Of a DNA stretch of 64,000 nt, positions 1 to 12,300 are shown in pieces. The notes beneath the pieces were generated by a model, which did not search any database, was not told the DNA's origin, and was given only the letters and a program-made list of their open reading frames with translations. The position numbers were made by a program, and so were the translations under genes. Source of the DNA: Chondrosia reniformis (Eukaryota > Porifera > Demospongiae > Chondrillida > Chondrillidae). Position 1 is the stretch's first letter. Each line of letters opens with the position of its first letter. Location: contig OX359192.1 of NCBI GenBank assembly GCA_947172415.1, positions 7,116,401-7,180,400 on the forward strand, given 5' to 3'.

Positions 1-3000
1 CATGTTCCCCAGACACAGGATGGCCACATCTGGCCTCTCTGTTCTGACACTTACTCTTGCCATATTCTCCCAAACTTTCTTACTATAGCATAGAATAAGG
101 AATACATCATTCATACATACATACACATATAAATACGTATGTCTATGCAGGAAAAAGTATTTAAAGTACAAGATCATGCAGGAAGATATAGAATATAAGG
201 AGTATGGATCATGTTGCAAACCTTCTGACAGATGTAATTGACTTGAATGCTTCATCCATGTTTCCCACAGTAGCCTGGAAGCTAAAATTGAGTAAAGCTT
301 TGAGCGTTGCTTGGTCGTCAGCACGGAAACCAGTAAAATCTTTTAGGGACCTCCTAAATACAGTGCATGGCTCTGAGACTGTGAGCTGCAGTGACGATTC
401 TGAGGGATGCTTCTCTGAATTTGCACTTGGACCATCACCTGTAACCTAACAATAAGAAAGAATAGGACACCTTCACCTCCTCACACCCTCACACCCACAC
501 ACCAGAACACATCAGTACACCAGAACACATCAGTACACCAGAACACATCAGTTCACACCAGAACACACCAGAACACATCAGTACACACCAGAACACACCC
601 ACACACCAGAACACATCCACACACCAGAACACATCAGTACACACCAGAACACATCAGTACACACCAGAACACATCCACACACCAGAACACATCAGTACAC
701 ACCAGAACACATCCACACACCAGAACACATCCACACACCAGAACACATCCACACACCAGAACACATCCACACACCAGAACACATCAGTACACACCAGAAC
801 ACATCCACACACCAGAACACATCAGTACACACCAGAACACATCAGCACACACCCACACACCAGAACACACCCACACACCAGAACACATCCACACATCAGA
901 ACACATCAGAACACCAGAACACATCCACACATCAGCATACATTCAATCAAAATGGTGGAACTCATGACCCAGTATTACCTTCTTAGTGAAGTATAAGTGT
1001 GGTACAGAGAGGGACAGCAGACCTACAGCGATGATAAGGCACACGAGGACTGTTACGTACATATACCATTGATATGCAACTATCCTATATATATGCACAT
1101 GATATGCACACCCTTAAGCTAGGAACAACCACAGTTGAAAGTTTAAGATTTCCATTCACTTACCACCTAGCCATTCCTTTTATGGAAAGTTATAGACTTA
1201 CTATTCCATGACTTCTCAAACTGACACACTTCATATACCATCATACCAAATTCTGGTGACAAGAACATGACCGCTGCTACTCTTGTCTAATAACACAGCA
1301 TTGCATATGTGGTGTGAGCAGATGTCAACAGCTACAGTTATCACATGCACACTACCTTCTCGTCCTCCTTCAAGGATGCATACTTTTGTCCCAACTGAGT
1401 GGCAATCTCCTTCAGAGCTCTCTTCCTCCTCGCTGTTCTGATTGACAGCAGGGAAGGTGCCAATTCAACAGCTAAACAACAACAAAAACAATAACATACG
1501 ACTTGCACAAGAAAGCTATCTAGATACCATATAAGTGAATACGTATACCTTACTGAGATACAAGGTAAGCAAGGGCTAGTCAGTAAACACAGCCATGTGC
1601 CGTGACACACCTAACAGTTTGGGATCCAGGGTGTCCCAGTGAAACTTAACAGGTAACATGTTGTGGATGTTCATCTTTAACTTTTCTTGTTCCTTTTGGG
1701 TGGTTTCAGGAAGTGCTTCAAAGGGAAGTGAATCATCAAGAGGTCGAGAGCAGACGTTAGTCTCAAAATCATATAAAAGAAGGTCACTTGTCTCTGTGTT
1801 CATGATTGCAACAATGGAGGTAGACTGGTCTCCCTAGAGAGGCGATGATTCCTTGTACAACCTAGTCAGGTGGTCAATGCTGCTACATGAGGTACACTCT
1901 AACCTTCCTAAACAACAGCCCAACTCTGCCTCCATTTGAATTGATATGAACTGTATAGACATCTCCACACATTTCTGGATAGTTGGAGGGTAACTTCAGT
2001 AGAGTTAGTTGTTTGGCTTCTCTACATACGTATATTCAAAGAGAACAGACAAGATCATACTATTATCACTCTTGTCAATAGCCTTAAAACCTGTCTAACC
2101 ATACAGGCAGGCCAGCAGACACAGACAGACCTTCTTCCAATGTCCCACACTTTAACCACTCCAGTATCTGATGCTGCAGCAAGATAATGGGAAGCCCGGT
2201 CCATTGCTAGAGGACGTCCATCATCTCCAATGAAACTCAGGACCTGCTTCACTGTCCCCTTAAGAGTGTCACATGGAGGAGGTATAAATGAGAATAAACG
2301 AGTCATGCTTGAAATACATTTACTCATACTTGAAGCGTTCTCGCTTGGATACCATCTTTATTCAATGTGTAGATTGTTTGCTCATAAATTAAAAACTTCA
2401 GTGTCTCACAGTCAAAGCTCCCTACACAAAAGATCATCATGTACATAAACACATGTTGTCAGATGGAGTACACAAACCATTAGTCCTTACCTACATTCCT
2501 AATGACATCTTTACTGTGTTGACACTCGTATGCTACAATCTTCGAGCCATCAGCTAGTGCTAAATAGTCCTTTATAAAAGTCCAGATAAGACATGCAGTA
2601 ATGGACGGTAAAGAGAGAAGAACATGTATACATATGTTGGTAGGTCGATAGCAATATGGTTATTCCAGGCAACATCATATGATCGAGGTTTAAAATCTAA
2701 TGAATGTGCCCTTAATGTAACAACCACAATAACTTTCTAATTACCTGGGAGCACTTGACAGCTCTAATGTAGAGGTCTGTGTTTATTGTCTGTGCCTTGT
2801 GGATGCTGCAGTGCTCCACAGTCACCTCACATGCTGACACTTGCATAGCTACCACCTAATGGGGACCAACTAGTATACGTTCATGCCATCCTAACTTTAG
2901 AAGGTGTACCTCATTTGAATAATGAGAATTCAAGATTTGCTTGCTAAGAATGTGCACAGACTTCCATGTATTAGTAGCCAAGATCTCTTTTGCTGTATTC

Positions 3001-5106
3001 CACTACAACAAAAATACGATGCATAGAAGGTAATGCTGAAGGTAACTTAGTCATGCTGAAGGGTCATGAAGGCGACCTACTTGTATCTGTGATATCAGGT
3101 TCTTGACATCAGCAGTGGCAATGAATTCCCATTTTGGTTCTGCAGCAGTGTGGCTTGGGGACAAGGACACAGCATCATTCCGGTGCTGCCACAATATCAC
3201 ATGACCCTTGTTAGTACCTGCAGCTAGAACTCCTAGGAAATGTGCAATATGTCATATTGGTGCCAAAATTGTGTATATAAGACACTTAGATGTAGTATGG
3301 AGAGACAAGGATGTACAAAAGATCAAGAAGAGCACAAAGATTCCCAGGGTCACAAATAAAGGATGGAATTCCCAGAAACAGCTGTGTGGCCCAGTGGAGA
3401 AGAAGAAAAGTAAACGAGAAACCTCTTGTATCCTCATCCAAAGCTCTCATCAGATTTAGTTCCCTATAAGCCTTTTACTCTATAGTAGATATAGCATGTA
3501 AGAAAAATGGTGTATTGATTATCCATGATAAGGCTTTATACATACAGATCTATGTACGGACTAACAGAGAGGAAGTAGGCCAGTTCAAGCAGACATTTAC
3601 CTTTGCTCTTATCCATGTGGATACATGTAACCACCTCTGCCTTCCCAATCTGCTTAATGCCTGTTATGTCCAAAGAATAGTTTTCATCACGATCAAAATC
3701 CCAAAATCTATCAAAGTGGAATGGTTGACAGCCAAACATTTGAGAGACAGAATACTTGGAAATTATGGTTGCTTTAGTGATAAATGTATACCATCTGTGC
3801 AACATACGTACTTGACAAGTCCATCACCACAGCAGTATGCCATGATCTCTGATGTCACCAGTGCAGCTGTAGAGACTCGACCACTCAGCTTAACCTATAG
3901 AGAGCACATTGACACTTTTACTATTTCAGAGCCTAGTACATACAAAGGCACACTTTCATCTTATTAGAGAGGTGCCTCTGTACAATAAAGCACTTCCCTT
4001 CTGTGAAGAGGTGTGAATGCAAAGTGTGACTACACAGGACAGACCTTCATGATCTCACTGGTCTCCCCATTACTGTTCACTGCCAACTGATAGAGGTCCA
4101 TCACTTGACTGATTACTACCAAATACTGTCTCTCAGATGAGAAGAGAAGGGACAGAACAGGGCTCCCTATAGCACAACATGGCCTGTAGCCTTCCTTGCT
4201 GGCATAATAGAGACTACCTACAAGTTTACAGAGAGGTATAAATAGAATAGAATATCAAAGGACATACATAGACATTGCAATAGAGCATACCGTTAGTTGT
4301 GGCACAGTATACAGCAGCATAATCATCGGAGAGAACACTATAGGTAGCAATGGAAGAATGGAGGGGTATTAGATATAGGGTGAGTGGTGGGTGGGTGATG
4401 TGGGAGGGGTATTAGATATAGGGTGAGTGGTGGGTGGGTGATGTGGGAGGGGTATTAGATATAGGGTTACTGGTGGGTGTGTCATTTGCCTTTTGGATGC
4501 ATGAAGAATAGAGTGGGTAATCTGATATTGCAGTCTGTAGTGATACAATGGGGTTGACTGCACCAGTCCCCTCTGATTACACTGCCAGACAGCCAATAAG
4601 CCATCCTTGTCCGTTGATATCAATCTTTTCCCTGTGTGGTTCCAGAGGAGGGATGTAATGGTAGCTTTATGCATAGAGGATTGCTCATCAAAGGTATTAT
4701 CTTGATTGTTATAAAATGTAATCTCTCCACTTCTCCATCCCACTGCTATAATCTTTTTGATTGGGTGCCACCTCATGCACACCACAATGCTGGACCTCTG
4801 GATTACAACATTATCAACTAACTTCCCCTAAACGTATTAGATGAATATTTTCTGATCATAGTGACAATAATTTTGCATCATTTAAAAGCTACATACATAT
4901 AATTTCAACATCCGTTCAAAACAAAATAAAATCTCAATTACCTCCTCCAGATGAAACGTGACTGCTCCATCTGCATTTTTCATTTCGTTCTTTGATGCAA
5001 CTGCAATGATTGGATATTCGCAATGCCAATGGACGTCTGTATAACATGTCTCCTCTGGGCTGTGATCAAATCTCTTTTCGATAGCTTTGTCAAAATATAC
5101 CGCCAT
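1..5106 (-). CDS. IFT140: IFT140, intraflagellar transport complex A subunit (partial, 3' end outside window)
   Basis: IFT140 is a core subunit of the IFT-A complex, which drives retrograde transport in cilia and import of ciliary membrane proteins. Seen here: the first exon (5106-4942) starts MAVYFDKAIEKRF and runs into the next exon (about 4830-4480), which carries MRWHPIKKIIAVGWRSGEI, the family's first WD-repeat block. Further minus-strand exons follow the family order: about 4220-4045, 3890-3810, 3800-3600, 3230-3080, 3005-2910, 2860-2745, 2580-2490, a WD blade at about 2265-2130 (ASHYLAAASDTGVVKVWDI), 1990-1850, 1810-1615, 1470-1353, 1052-981 (ending PHLYFTKK), 438-222 (FRRSLKDFTGF, MDEAFKSI) and 82-1 (VWENMARVSVRTER, then CLGNM). 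The C-terminal TPR repeats lie beyond base 1. No frame break was seen. Introns carry a minisatellite, a tandem repeat and a SINE-like copy. Identity is firm; several internal exon edges are estimates. Confidence 0.93.
478..945. repeat. AC-rich minisatellite in an IFT140 intron
   Basis: About 470 bases are built almost wholly from variants of a unit close to ACACCAGAACACATC followed by AGTAC or CACAC. The units are irregularly ordered, which fits repeated slippage or unequal exchange. The array lies between the IFT140 exons at 438-222 and 1052-981 and has no coding role that I can see. Confidence 0.95.
3300..3528 (+). repeat. SINE-like dispersed repeat, copy 1 (IFT140 intron)
   Basis: This stretch is one of seven related copies or fragments in the window. 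Shared blocks in order are AAGATCAAGAA, GGAATTCCCAGAAAC, CCCAGTGGAGAAG, TCCTCATCCAAAGCTCTC, TTTAGTTCCCTATA and a terminal ATGGTGTATTGATTA. It sits antisense inside an IFT140 intron. No terminal inverted repeats or long reading frame are shared between copies, so a non-autonomous short element is the simplest reading. Confidence 0.8.
4362..4470. repeat. 45 bp tandem repeat, about 2.4 units
   Basis: The unit GGGGTATTAGATATAGGGTG plus GTGGTGGGTGGGTGATGTGG is repeated in tandem next to the 3' end of the second IFT140 exon. Open frame continues into the repeat on the minus strand. I place the splice donor just before it because the residues after that point no longer resemble the family. Confidence 0.85.
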
Positions 5107-5349
5107 TTTTGTTTAGCTAAACCGGCTGCCTTGGTGATATACAGTCTCGTACAGAACCCACCGTGTCCGTCATTTTCTTCCCTTTAATTGGAGAAAATGG
5201 CGGATACTTGATGATCATTTTACAGTAGTAAACACATGCGATTATGAAAAAAGAAACATTTTATATTTCACATTTATTCATATTAGGGTGGCTGTGATTC
5301 AGTAATGTAATTCAACGTTACAATGAGTTCCAAGAGAATGATAAATTAT

Positions 5350-8300
5350 TTAAGCCAACACTCCAGTTGGAGCAGAACCTAGAGTGCTGTTGAATTTGTG
5401 TATCTGTCTAATGAAGAAGTCTCCATATCTCCGAGCCACTTTGGTATCTGCAATGTGTACCATATCACCATCTATGTAGAAATCTATCTCAGATGATGAC
5501 TGTGATTCGCCTGACATAGGACCCAGGGGCTGGGAGCATTGAATAGCCTTCATCTTATGCTACAGTGGGTAAGAACAATCATTTATTACATGTACGTATA
5601 GTAGAGAGGAGATATGTTTATCTGTTTAAGACACACACCTTGAATCTCAAAAGCAGGGTCCTCATCTCAATGTCATCCTATATAGATAAGAGAACAAGCA
5701 GACAGTGTGATGGCTCATCAAAGCTTGAGTAGAAAGGTCAAAGTACAATGTTTGCACCAAGGAATAAGATTAAAAATAGAACTTGGCAAGTAGTTAGTGT
5801 ACATCAAATGCTATTGTCTGTCATTTAGGACTATAGCTACAGCTGCTACCAGTAATAAAGAAGCACATGTATCGTACCATTTCCATGAATGCTGCAAGCT
5901 TGGAAATGGGCATGGCTGTATAAAACCTCAGATAGCTGTGCGGAGAGGAGGTCATCACTTAATAAACTGTTACAACAATCAATGAATGCAATTAGCACAC
6001 ACCTTCGGATGTTAGGAAGGAGGAGGAGGTCATCAATTTCCTCCATGAACACTGAGCACTGTTGTACACCAGCCTCCTATCAATTAGCAACAAAACAGTA
6101 GTAGTGGATTTTGTTAATCAGTCATGGAGCTGAAATAAATGTTACACGTGCCTTTATAAAGTCATTTATGCTCATATTTTATAGTGAACACAGAATACAC
6201 CTGCTATACATAAATAGTATCATCCATCGCGCACAACTGATTAGATTGAGATATTTACGTACCTTAGACCAGTTATCAGGTAACAGATCAAAATCAGGAG
6301 GTCCCGGTAAGATGAACTTGGGACACGCCATCTGGAAAATGTCTTCATAGGTTTTCCGATCTCTATGTAGTTAGGAGGAAAAAGTGAGGAAGATAGTTAT
6401 TGTCACACTTTGTAGGTCACATTGACTGACCCTTTTTGCATTTTCGCCATCTTCTCACTGAATTTAGGATCTTTTAATTGACTGTTCACTGCTTCATCTA
6501 CATGCTACATACGTACCAGTACAAAACATCAATAAATCATGTGCCTAACACATGCAAGCCATGTGACACATACTTGTGGGAAAAGAGTCAGCACTATAGA
6601 AAGGAGATTTAACATTTGGTCATTCTGTTTAATAACCTGTTTGGAGAGAGAGAAACTCATTTGTAAAGAGATTTAACTGTTGACACCCAAGAAATTTCCT
6701 ACCTGCTTCAGTTGATAGGATTCAGGCGGAAAATGTTGTTTTGCCTTCTGAATGTAAGCAACTATGTTTGAGAATATTCTGACAGTGTCCTGATACCTTC
6801 TGATCATAAAGTAAGAGAACCCAACATGATAATGAAGGCTGATTTGGCTGGCAGGTACCCGGGTGTTTGCAAGGACCTTGAGATAGCAGAAAAGGCTGTC
6901 AATGACTATATCTGGGATCACTGAACAGTACCTATATTGTATTGCATTGTATTGTATTGTATGAGATAAGGAGAACCCGCCCTATGGGCACGGTACTTCC
7001 TGTTCAGCTATGTGTTTCCACAACAACCGCATACTTCCATAGCAAAAATGGCAGAAGTAAGGCTGAATCAGCGAAGAAAGGCTAAAAGAAAACACCGACC
7101 CCTTAGGACATCCCTAAGTACATCAGGGTAGTTGAGGTTGATGGCACGCAATTCAAAGGAGGAGTTTGCAAACAAACAAACAGAGATTCCGCAAATTATT
7201 ATATACGTATATTGTATTGAAAAGTGAAGAATACCTTTTTAGAGAGCTGAACATTCTTGGCAGACTGAAGTGCCTGATAGTAGTCTCCTAGCTGACAGTG
7301 CAAGCGAAGGAGGCCAATTAAGCTAAAGTATCCAAGATTCTTGTAAAGAGAACAGCTTCCAAATGTTCCAGCTACTTCAGCAGGATCCCCTCCAGACTGG
7401 AACACCTCCAGTTGTTTGTTAATGAATGACTTCTCCACCAATGAATACAGTATGTTCATCACGCTGTGTATATCCCAAACCTACGGGATGGAGAAAGACA
7501 AGATGAAGTGAGAGATTGGAACCATTAAGACTGTAAACTTAATCCCTCACATTAGGGTTGTCTTTAAGCAGTTCAATTTCAGAAGATGAGCGCTGTTTTA
7601 AGTTGCTCCTAAACTGCACAAACTGTCCATACTACAGCAACAGACATCACACACTACATCATACACATTCATCAACTTAATATATCCCAGATATACATTT
7701 ACTGTATACCTAATCATGTGGTATACACAGTATATGCATTACCTGATAGAGAAACTCGTCAATAATGTCCCATAACCACTGATTAGGTAACTCCAAATCT
7801 AATGGATCATCTCGATCTAAAACGATAATGATAATACAGTTGAAGACAAACAATGTTACTGCACATCAAATGAGAGGTCTACACCTGACGTACAATGCAA
7901 TCATTTCCAAACTCACGTAGAATAAACTCAAAGAGGCTGCAGTACATGTAGTATGAATCAATTCTTTGTTCTAATGTGGGCTAATATGTACAAACAACTA
8001 ATAGTATATACATCATGTGGTACATAACAGCTATAACTAGGCATCACTATACATAAGTACAATACACAGATTTACCTTGTGCATGGCATATATGTGTCTG
8101 TAATGTAGCTCTTTGTACAGGAACAGGAAGGCCTCGTCTTTGTCTGCATACTCCTCAATCTTCTCCGCCTCGGGCCAGGGGTACTCTCGGAACCATCGAA
8201 TAGAGAGCTTGTTAAATCTACCACAAACAGAAAGCAATTCAGTGATGCGGAATAACTTGCCTGGGCTACACACTCAACTTACTCAGTTTTGTAAAGCTCT

Positions 8301-9085
8301 AATATTACAGGAACATCCTTTTCCACAACCTTTGCCTTGAAGTAGGCAAGATATTGTTTCACCACATCAGGGATGTAGTCCTCTGGTTTATCATCCACTA
8401 GCTCTCCAGAGACTGGCACTGGTACTGTTAGGAAAACAGAAAGTATGTGTATATGAAGATCAAGATAAAGAAAAAGACAAAGACTCCCAGGATCACTGAT
8501 GAAGGGTGGAATTCCCAGAAACGGCTGTCTGACCCAGTGGAGAAGATGAAAGAAGGGAAAAGAAGGAAGAAAAGACTCCTGTATCTTCATCCAAAGCTCT
8601 CTTCAGGTTTAGTTCCCCTATAGGCTCTTTTACAGAATAGGCATAGCATGTAGGAAAATGGTATCTTAGATTTTTCATGTATTATGTATATAAATATATC
8701 AGGGTTTCTTTTCGAAAATAACATAATAGGTGATAAAGTATTATAGAGGGCTCTACCTGGTTCAATGTTTGCTTGATATTAGAAACCAGAAACAATATAT
8801 GCATATACCTGGTCCCTTCACTCCAGATTCAAATAGAATAGGATGATATTTCTGCGTGTGTTCCGCGTTAAATCACTTACGTACCTGAGGGATAGCCGTA
8901 AGGGAAACCCATCGCATACTCATACTGGTAGGCTGCCTGTGGCGCTGGGGCCGGTTGCTTTCCTTGGAAGGCCTAACGAACGAGAGAGCACGACACACTA
9001 AACGATGCAAGCCAACACGCGCACAAATACCATATAGACAGAACTTTAGCAACGGTACCTGTTGTTGGTTGAACTGCGAATTCAT
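5350..9085 (-). CDS. EIF3L: Eukaryotic translation initiation factor 3 subunit L
   Basis: EIF3L is a PCI-domain subunit of the eIF3 complex, which assembles the 43S pre-initiation complex in the cytoplasm. Minus-strand exons: 9085-9059 (MNSQFNQQQ), about 8974-8885 (Gln/Ala/Tyr-rich N-terminus), 8430-8284 (PDVVKQYLAYF), 8223-8073 (EYPWPEAEKIEEY, LYKELHYRHIYA), 7980-7915, 7820-7740 (LELPNQWLWDIIDEF), 7635-7550, 7480-7235 (YSLVEKSFINKQLEVF, YFSLIGLLRLH), 6935-6705 (HYHVGFSYFMIRRYQDTVRI), then short exons at about 6640-6585, 6510-6430, 6360-6255, 6080-5990 and 5920-5640, and a last exon at 5565-5350 (VARRYGDFFIRQIHKF, then stop). The C-terminal motif is the most conserved part of the family and fixes the identity. 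An AATAAA polyadenylation signal lies on the minus strand near 5272. Introns carry SINE-like copy 2 and a TATTG microsatellite at about 6934-6962. The 3' middle exons are the least certain. Confidence 0.93.
6934..7195. repeat. TATTG microsatellite and adjoining unassigned intron sequence
   Basis: A short (TATTG/CATTG) run at 6934-6962 is followed by about 230 bases that are less AT-rich than neighbouring introns. They contain no EIF3L exon that I can find. This may be an inserted element, but I see no inverted ends or second copy in the window. Confidence 0.4.
8455..8682 (+). repeat. SINE-like dispersed repeat, copy 2 (EIF3L intron)
   Basis: This copy is near-identical to the one at 29130-29375 and shares all blocks of the family, including GACTCCCAGGATCACTGATG, GTCTGACCCAGTGGAGAAG and ATGGTATCTTAGATTTTTCA. 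It is on the + strand, antisense to the host gene. Confidence 0.85.
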
Positions 9086-9312
9086 TGATCCAGATTAAAA
9101 CTTTTAACACGTGTGCTGCACGGAGAATTTCAACAACGCTAACGCAACTATGAGTTCGACCTTCCGGAACCTTTCCGGAAGCAGTCCAAATTCGCATATA
9201 TACAGTGCAAGTTACAATATACTAAGGTAATCTATATATATACGTATACTGGGCTATCCCTGGAAGACTCATTATATCTCCAATTAACAGTCCATCAGTC
9301 ACTGTCTTCACA
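9086..9312. promoter_or_regulatory. Divergent upstream region between EIF3L and the first ADAMTS-like gene
   Basis: Only 227 bases separate the two start codons, which face away from each other, so both promoters must lie here or overlap upstream exons. The segment 9200-9232 (ACAGTGCAAGTTACAATATA and following) recurs at 25053-25078 and in part at 16706-16730, so some of it is dispersed repeat. No TATA box or named factor site could be assigned with confidence. Confidence 0.5.
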
Positions 9313-12300
9313 ATGTTTTCAGTCTGTGGTGGTCTCAGCTTTCTGCTATTCTCTGTAGTACTAATGCCTTGTGACAGCACTATAGCAACTGAAGAACTGG
9401 TGTATGAAGATACTGAAATACTGCTTCAAGAAACAGGAAGAATCCTAAATGCAGAAGAATTAAGATATGAGATACCACTGGCACAACTTGGTTAGAAACC
9501 AACATATTGATGTATATGTGTGAATGCAAAATATCATAATTCTCTTTATTAATAATTAGACCATCCATTACCAAGTAGGCATGCAGTGGTAAGAGTCACT
9601 AAAAGGACCAGGAGAAGAAGAGATTTCAATAACAGTGGCATGAAGCTCTCTATGAATTTTCTTGATCAAAGCCACACGTTCCAGATGGTCCCAAACAATG
9701 ATTTCCTCTCTCCACACTACATTGTGGAGGAGGTTGGAGATGATGGAAACTTACACGAGGTGCCTAGCATAGCTCAGGACTGCTATATTTTCAAGAACAC
9801 TTTAGAGTATTCACTGTCTACAGTAATCATGTGTGATGGAAATATGGTGGGTGTGTTGTGTATTTGTAAGAGAGTCTCTTTATATATTCTATATTCTTGA
9901 ATTATTTAAATAGGAAGGTATTTTACGTAGTGGAAATCATTCTTTCTATATCCAATCTCGTCGCAAAGAGGTTGACGAAGTACTTATTTTTGAGAAGGAT
10001 AACACACTTCCAGTGAATATTGATTCCATTCCAGGTACTACTAAATACAAGACAGATCAATTCTGCACATCAATTTTAAGAGGCTGTAATAAATTAATCT
10101 ATAGTGTGGATTCCTTCTGAGTCGAACTTATCTTTTGAAAGGATCATCTTCGACTTTTAGAGCGTCTAAAGATGGCAGTTTTATTATTTCTTCTTGGCTG
10201 TCAGACCTTTCGACCCTGATGAGGACCCTGAGGGTCTTCTTCAGCTGGTGACTCGACCCTTTCAAAAGATAATGTATATATGTATATATGTATATGTTTT
10301 TGAGATATTTGCAATTGGTGCTTCTCTTAGGATTGATTTGTAGACAATTCCATTTATTGTAGGCATTCACTGTCCACCTCCTCATGATCCTGTGGATGGC
10401 TCTGTGACATGGGAAAGTAGAGGTCACAATGCTATCATCAGGTACAGCTGTGATCCAGGATTTTCTCTGGTGGGTGCTTCTGTTCAAATGTGCCTTTCCT
10501 CTGGAGAATGGAACGACAGCATGCCAATGTGTGCCAGTGATAGCTCTGATGGTATGACTCACACACACAGGAACATTTAACATATAGTGAATGTGTGACG
10601 GTATCATTTGCACCTATATATACACACTCAGATGTGTCTAAGATGAGCTGTCCCAGTTTACTCTATCCTGATCACGGAGTTCTAAGAGTGAAAGAAGGGG
10701 AAGCTACTTATGGTTGTGAAGATGACTATGCACTGAGTGGTAACAAGAAGAGATACTGTCAAAGGAATGGAGAATGGACTGGAAGAGATCCTTCATGTGT
10801 TGAAGGTACTTGACTAATACGTACTTCTTACATGAAATGGTAATAATCAACCTATTTCTGTAGTTCCTAATTCTGTAAAAAGTAAGAGGGAAATATATTA
10901 TATTGAAAAAAGGGAGGTTATTGAGTTGGCAGTTTATGTGGACAACAAAATTTACCAACACTACAATAGAATGAGAAGCAAAACAGAGCATGCTGTTCTT
11001 TGCATACTTGCAATTGTAAGTTTCCACAGAAAGAGGCATGCAAAAGTGTCACTAATAAAGTTGTAACAGCTTGAGTAAAGTATTAATACTGACTAAAAAG
11101 ATGACCAAACAAATCAAATCAAACATCGGTTGATCTGATGCAGCATATTTGTTCTTTTATTTTATTTTTAGGCTTCTGGTCTCTTGCGTTTACCCAGTAT
11201 TGGGGCACCTGTTGGGTTAAGGGTAGTTAGAATCATTATTGAGACTTCATCAAGGGTAAGACCATATATATATTGACTACTTATTGTATATTTATCTCAT
11301 GCTTGACTTATGTTTATTTCCAATAACAGAGTAGATTACCATCTTCTAATAAAGTCAATGATCTTGAAGGTTGGTTCTGTCCATACCAACACCAGAGGAT
11401 TACCATAGAACATGATCTTGGATTGCTGCTAACTAAGTAAATATTCTCCTGTTACTGCATTACAGTTTTACAACCCTGCTAATGTAACTAACCAACTGGC
11501 TTCATGTTTACTAGGAAAGATTTACAGAGCACTTGTATGACGTCTGGAAGCTGTACTGATACTATTGGTAGGTTTCTGGACTAAATATGATCAACCACAA
11601 TGTTTCTGGTAATAGAAAGGTCAGCAACACAATATTTGGGGAGCCAAAGGCACCCTGCAGGTTTTTAAACTCCAAAAATACTTATTAAGTTTTAACATTC
11701 ATCGACAGCTGCTGATCATGACACTCAACTGATTTTAAATTCTCCATAGGAATGCCTGCATATAACCTTATTCTGAACTTACCATATGAACTCATTTTCA
11801 TCTAATTCTTGAACTCCCATATTGAAGGATATGCCCTACGTAATGGAATGTGTACTGGAATTAGCAGCTGTGTTATTGTAGAACACTTTGGCTTAGAATC
11901 GGCATTCACTGTTGCTCATGAAATTGGACATACGTAAGATACTTTGTATGTACCCAGAAAGTGTATATTTCTTTGTTTAATAAATTAATGTATAGTAAGC
12001 CTTAAAAGGGTTTTTGGGTGACAGGACACCTGTCTCCCTGCCTTCAAGTGTGGTGCAAGTGTCTTTATTGATCACACTTAAATGGATTTGATAGTGTTTA
12101 TACTACTAAAGTAATGTGTGTCTAAACTATCTAAAGATATATTAGCTAGGCATATGTACTTTATTGATATGCTGCACTTTCTATGGCTATATATAGACTT
12201 GGAATGTCTCATGATGGAGATATGGCCGATGGTAACACATGCAGTGGTTCTGCAGGTTACATTATGTCTGCTTTGTTAGGAATAGGCAGTGTCTCTAACA

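Noticed and set aside
478..945. CRISPR-like array of short repeats
   Set aside because: Units are contiguous and variable with no unique spacers, in an animal intron; it is a minisatellite.
3252..3459. Small proteins in both strands of the SINE-like repeat (for example CILIQSSHQI)
   Set aside because: Frames are not conserved in length between copies, and stop codons and gaps vary; treated as repeat.
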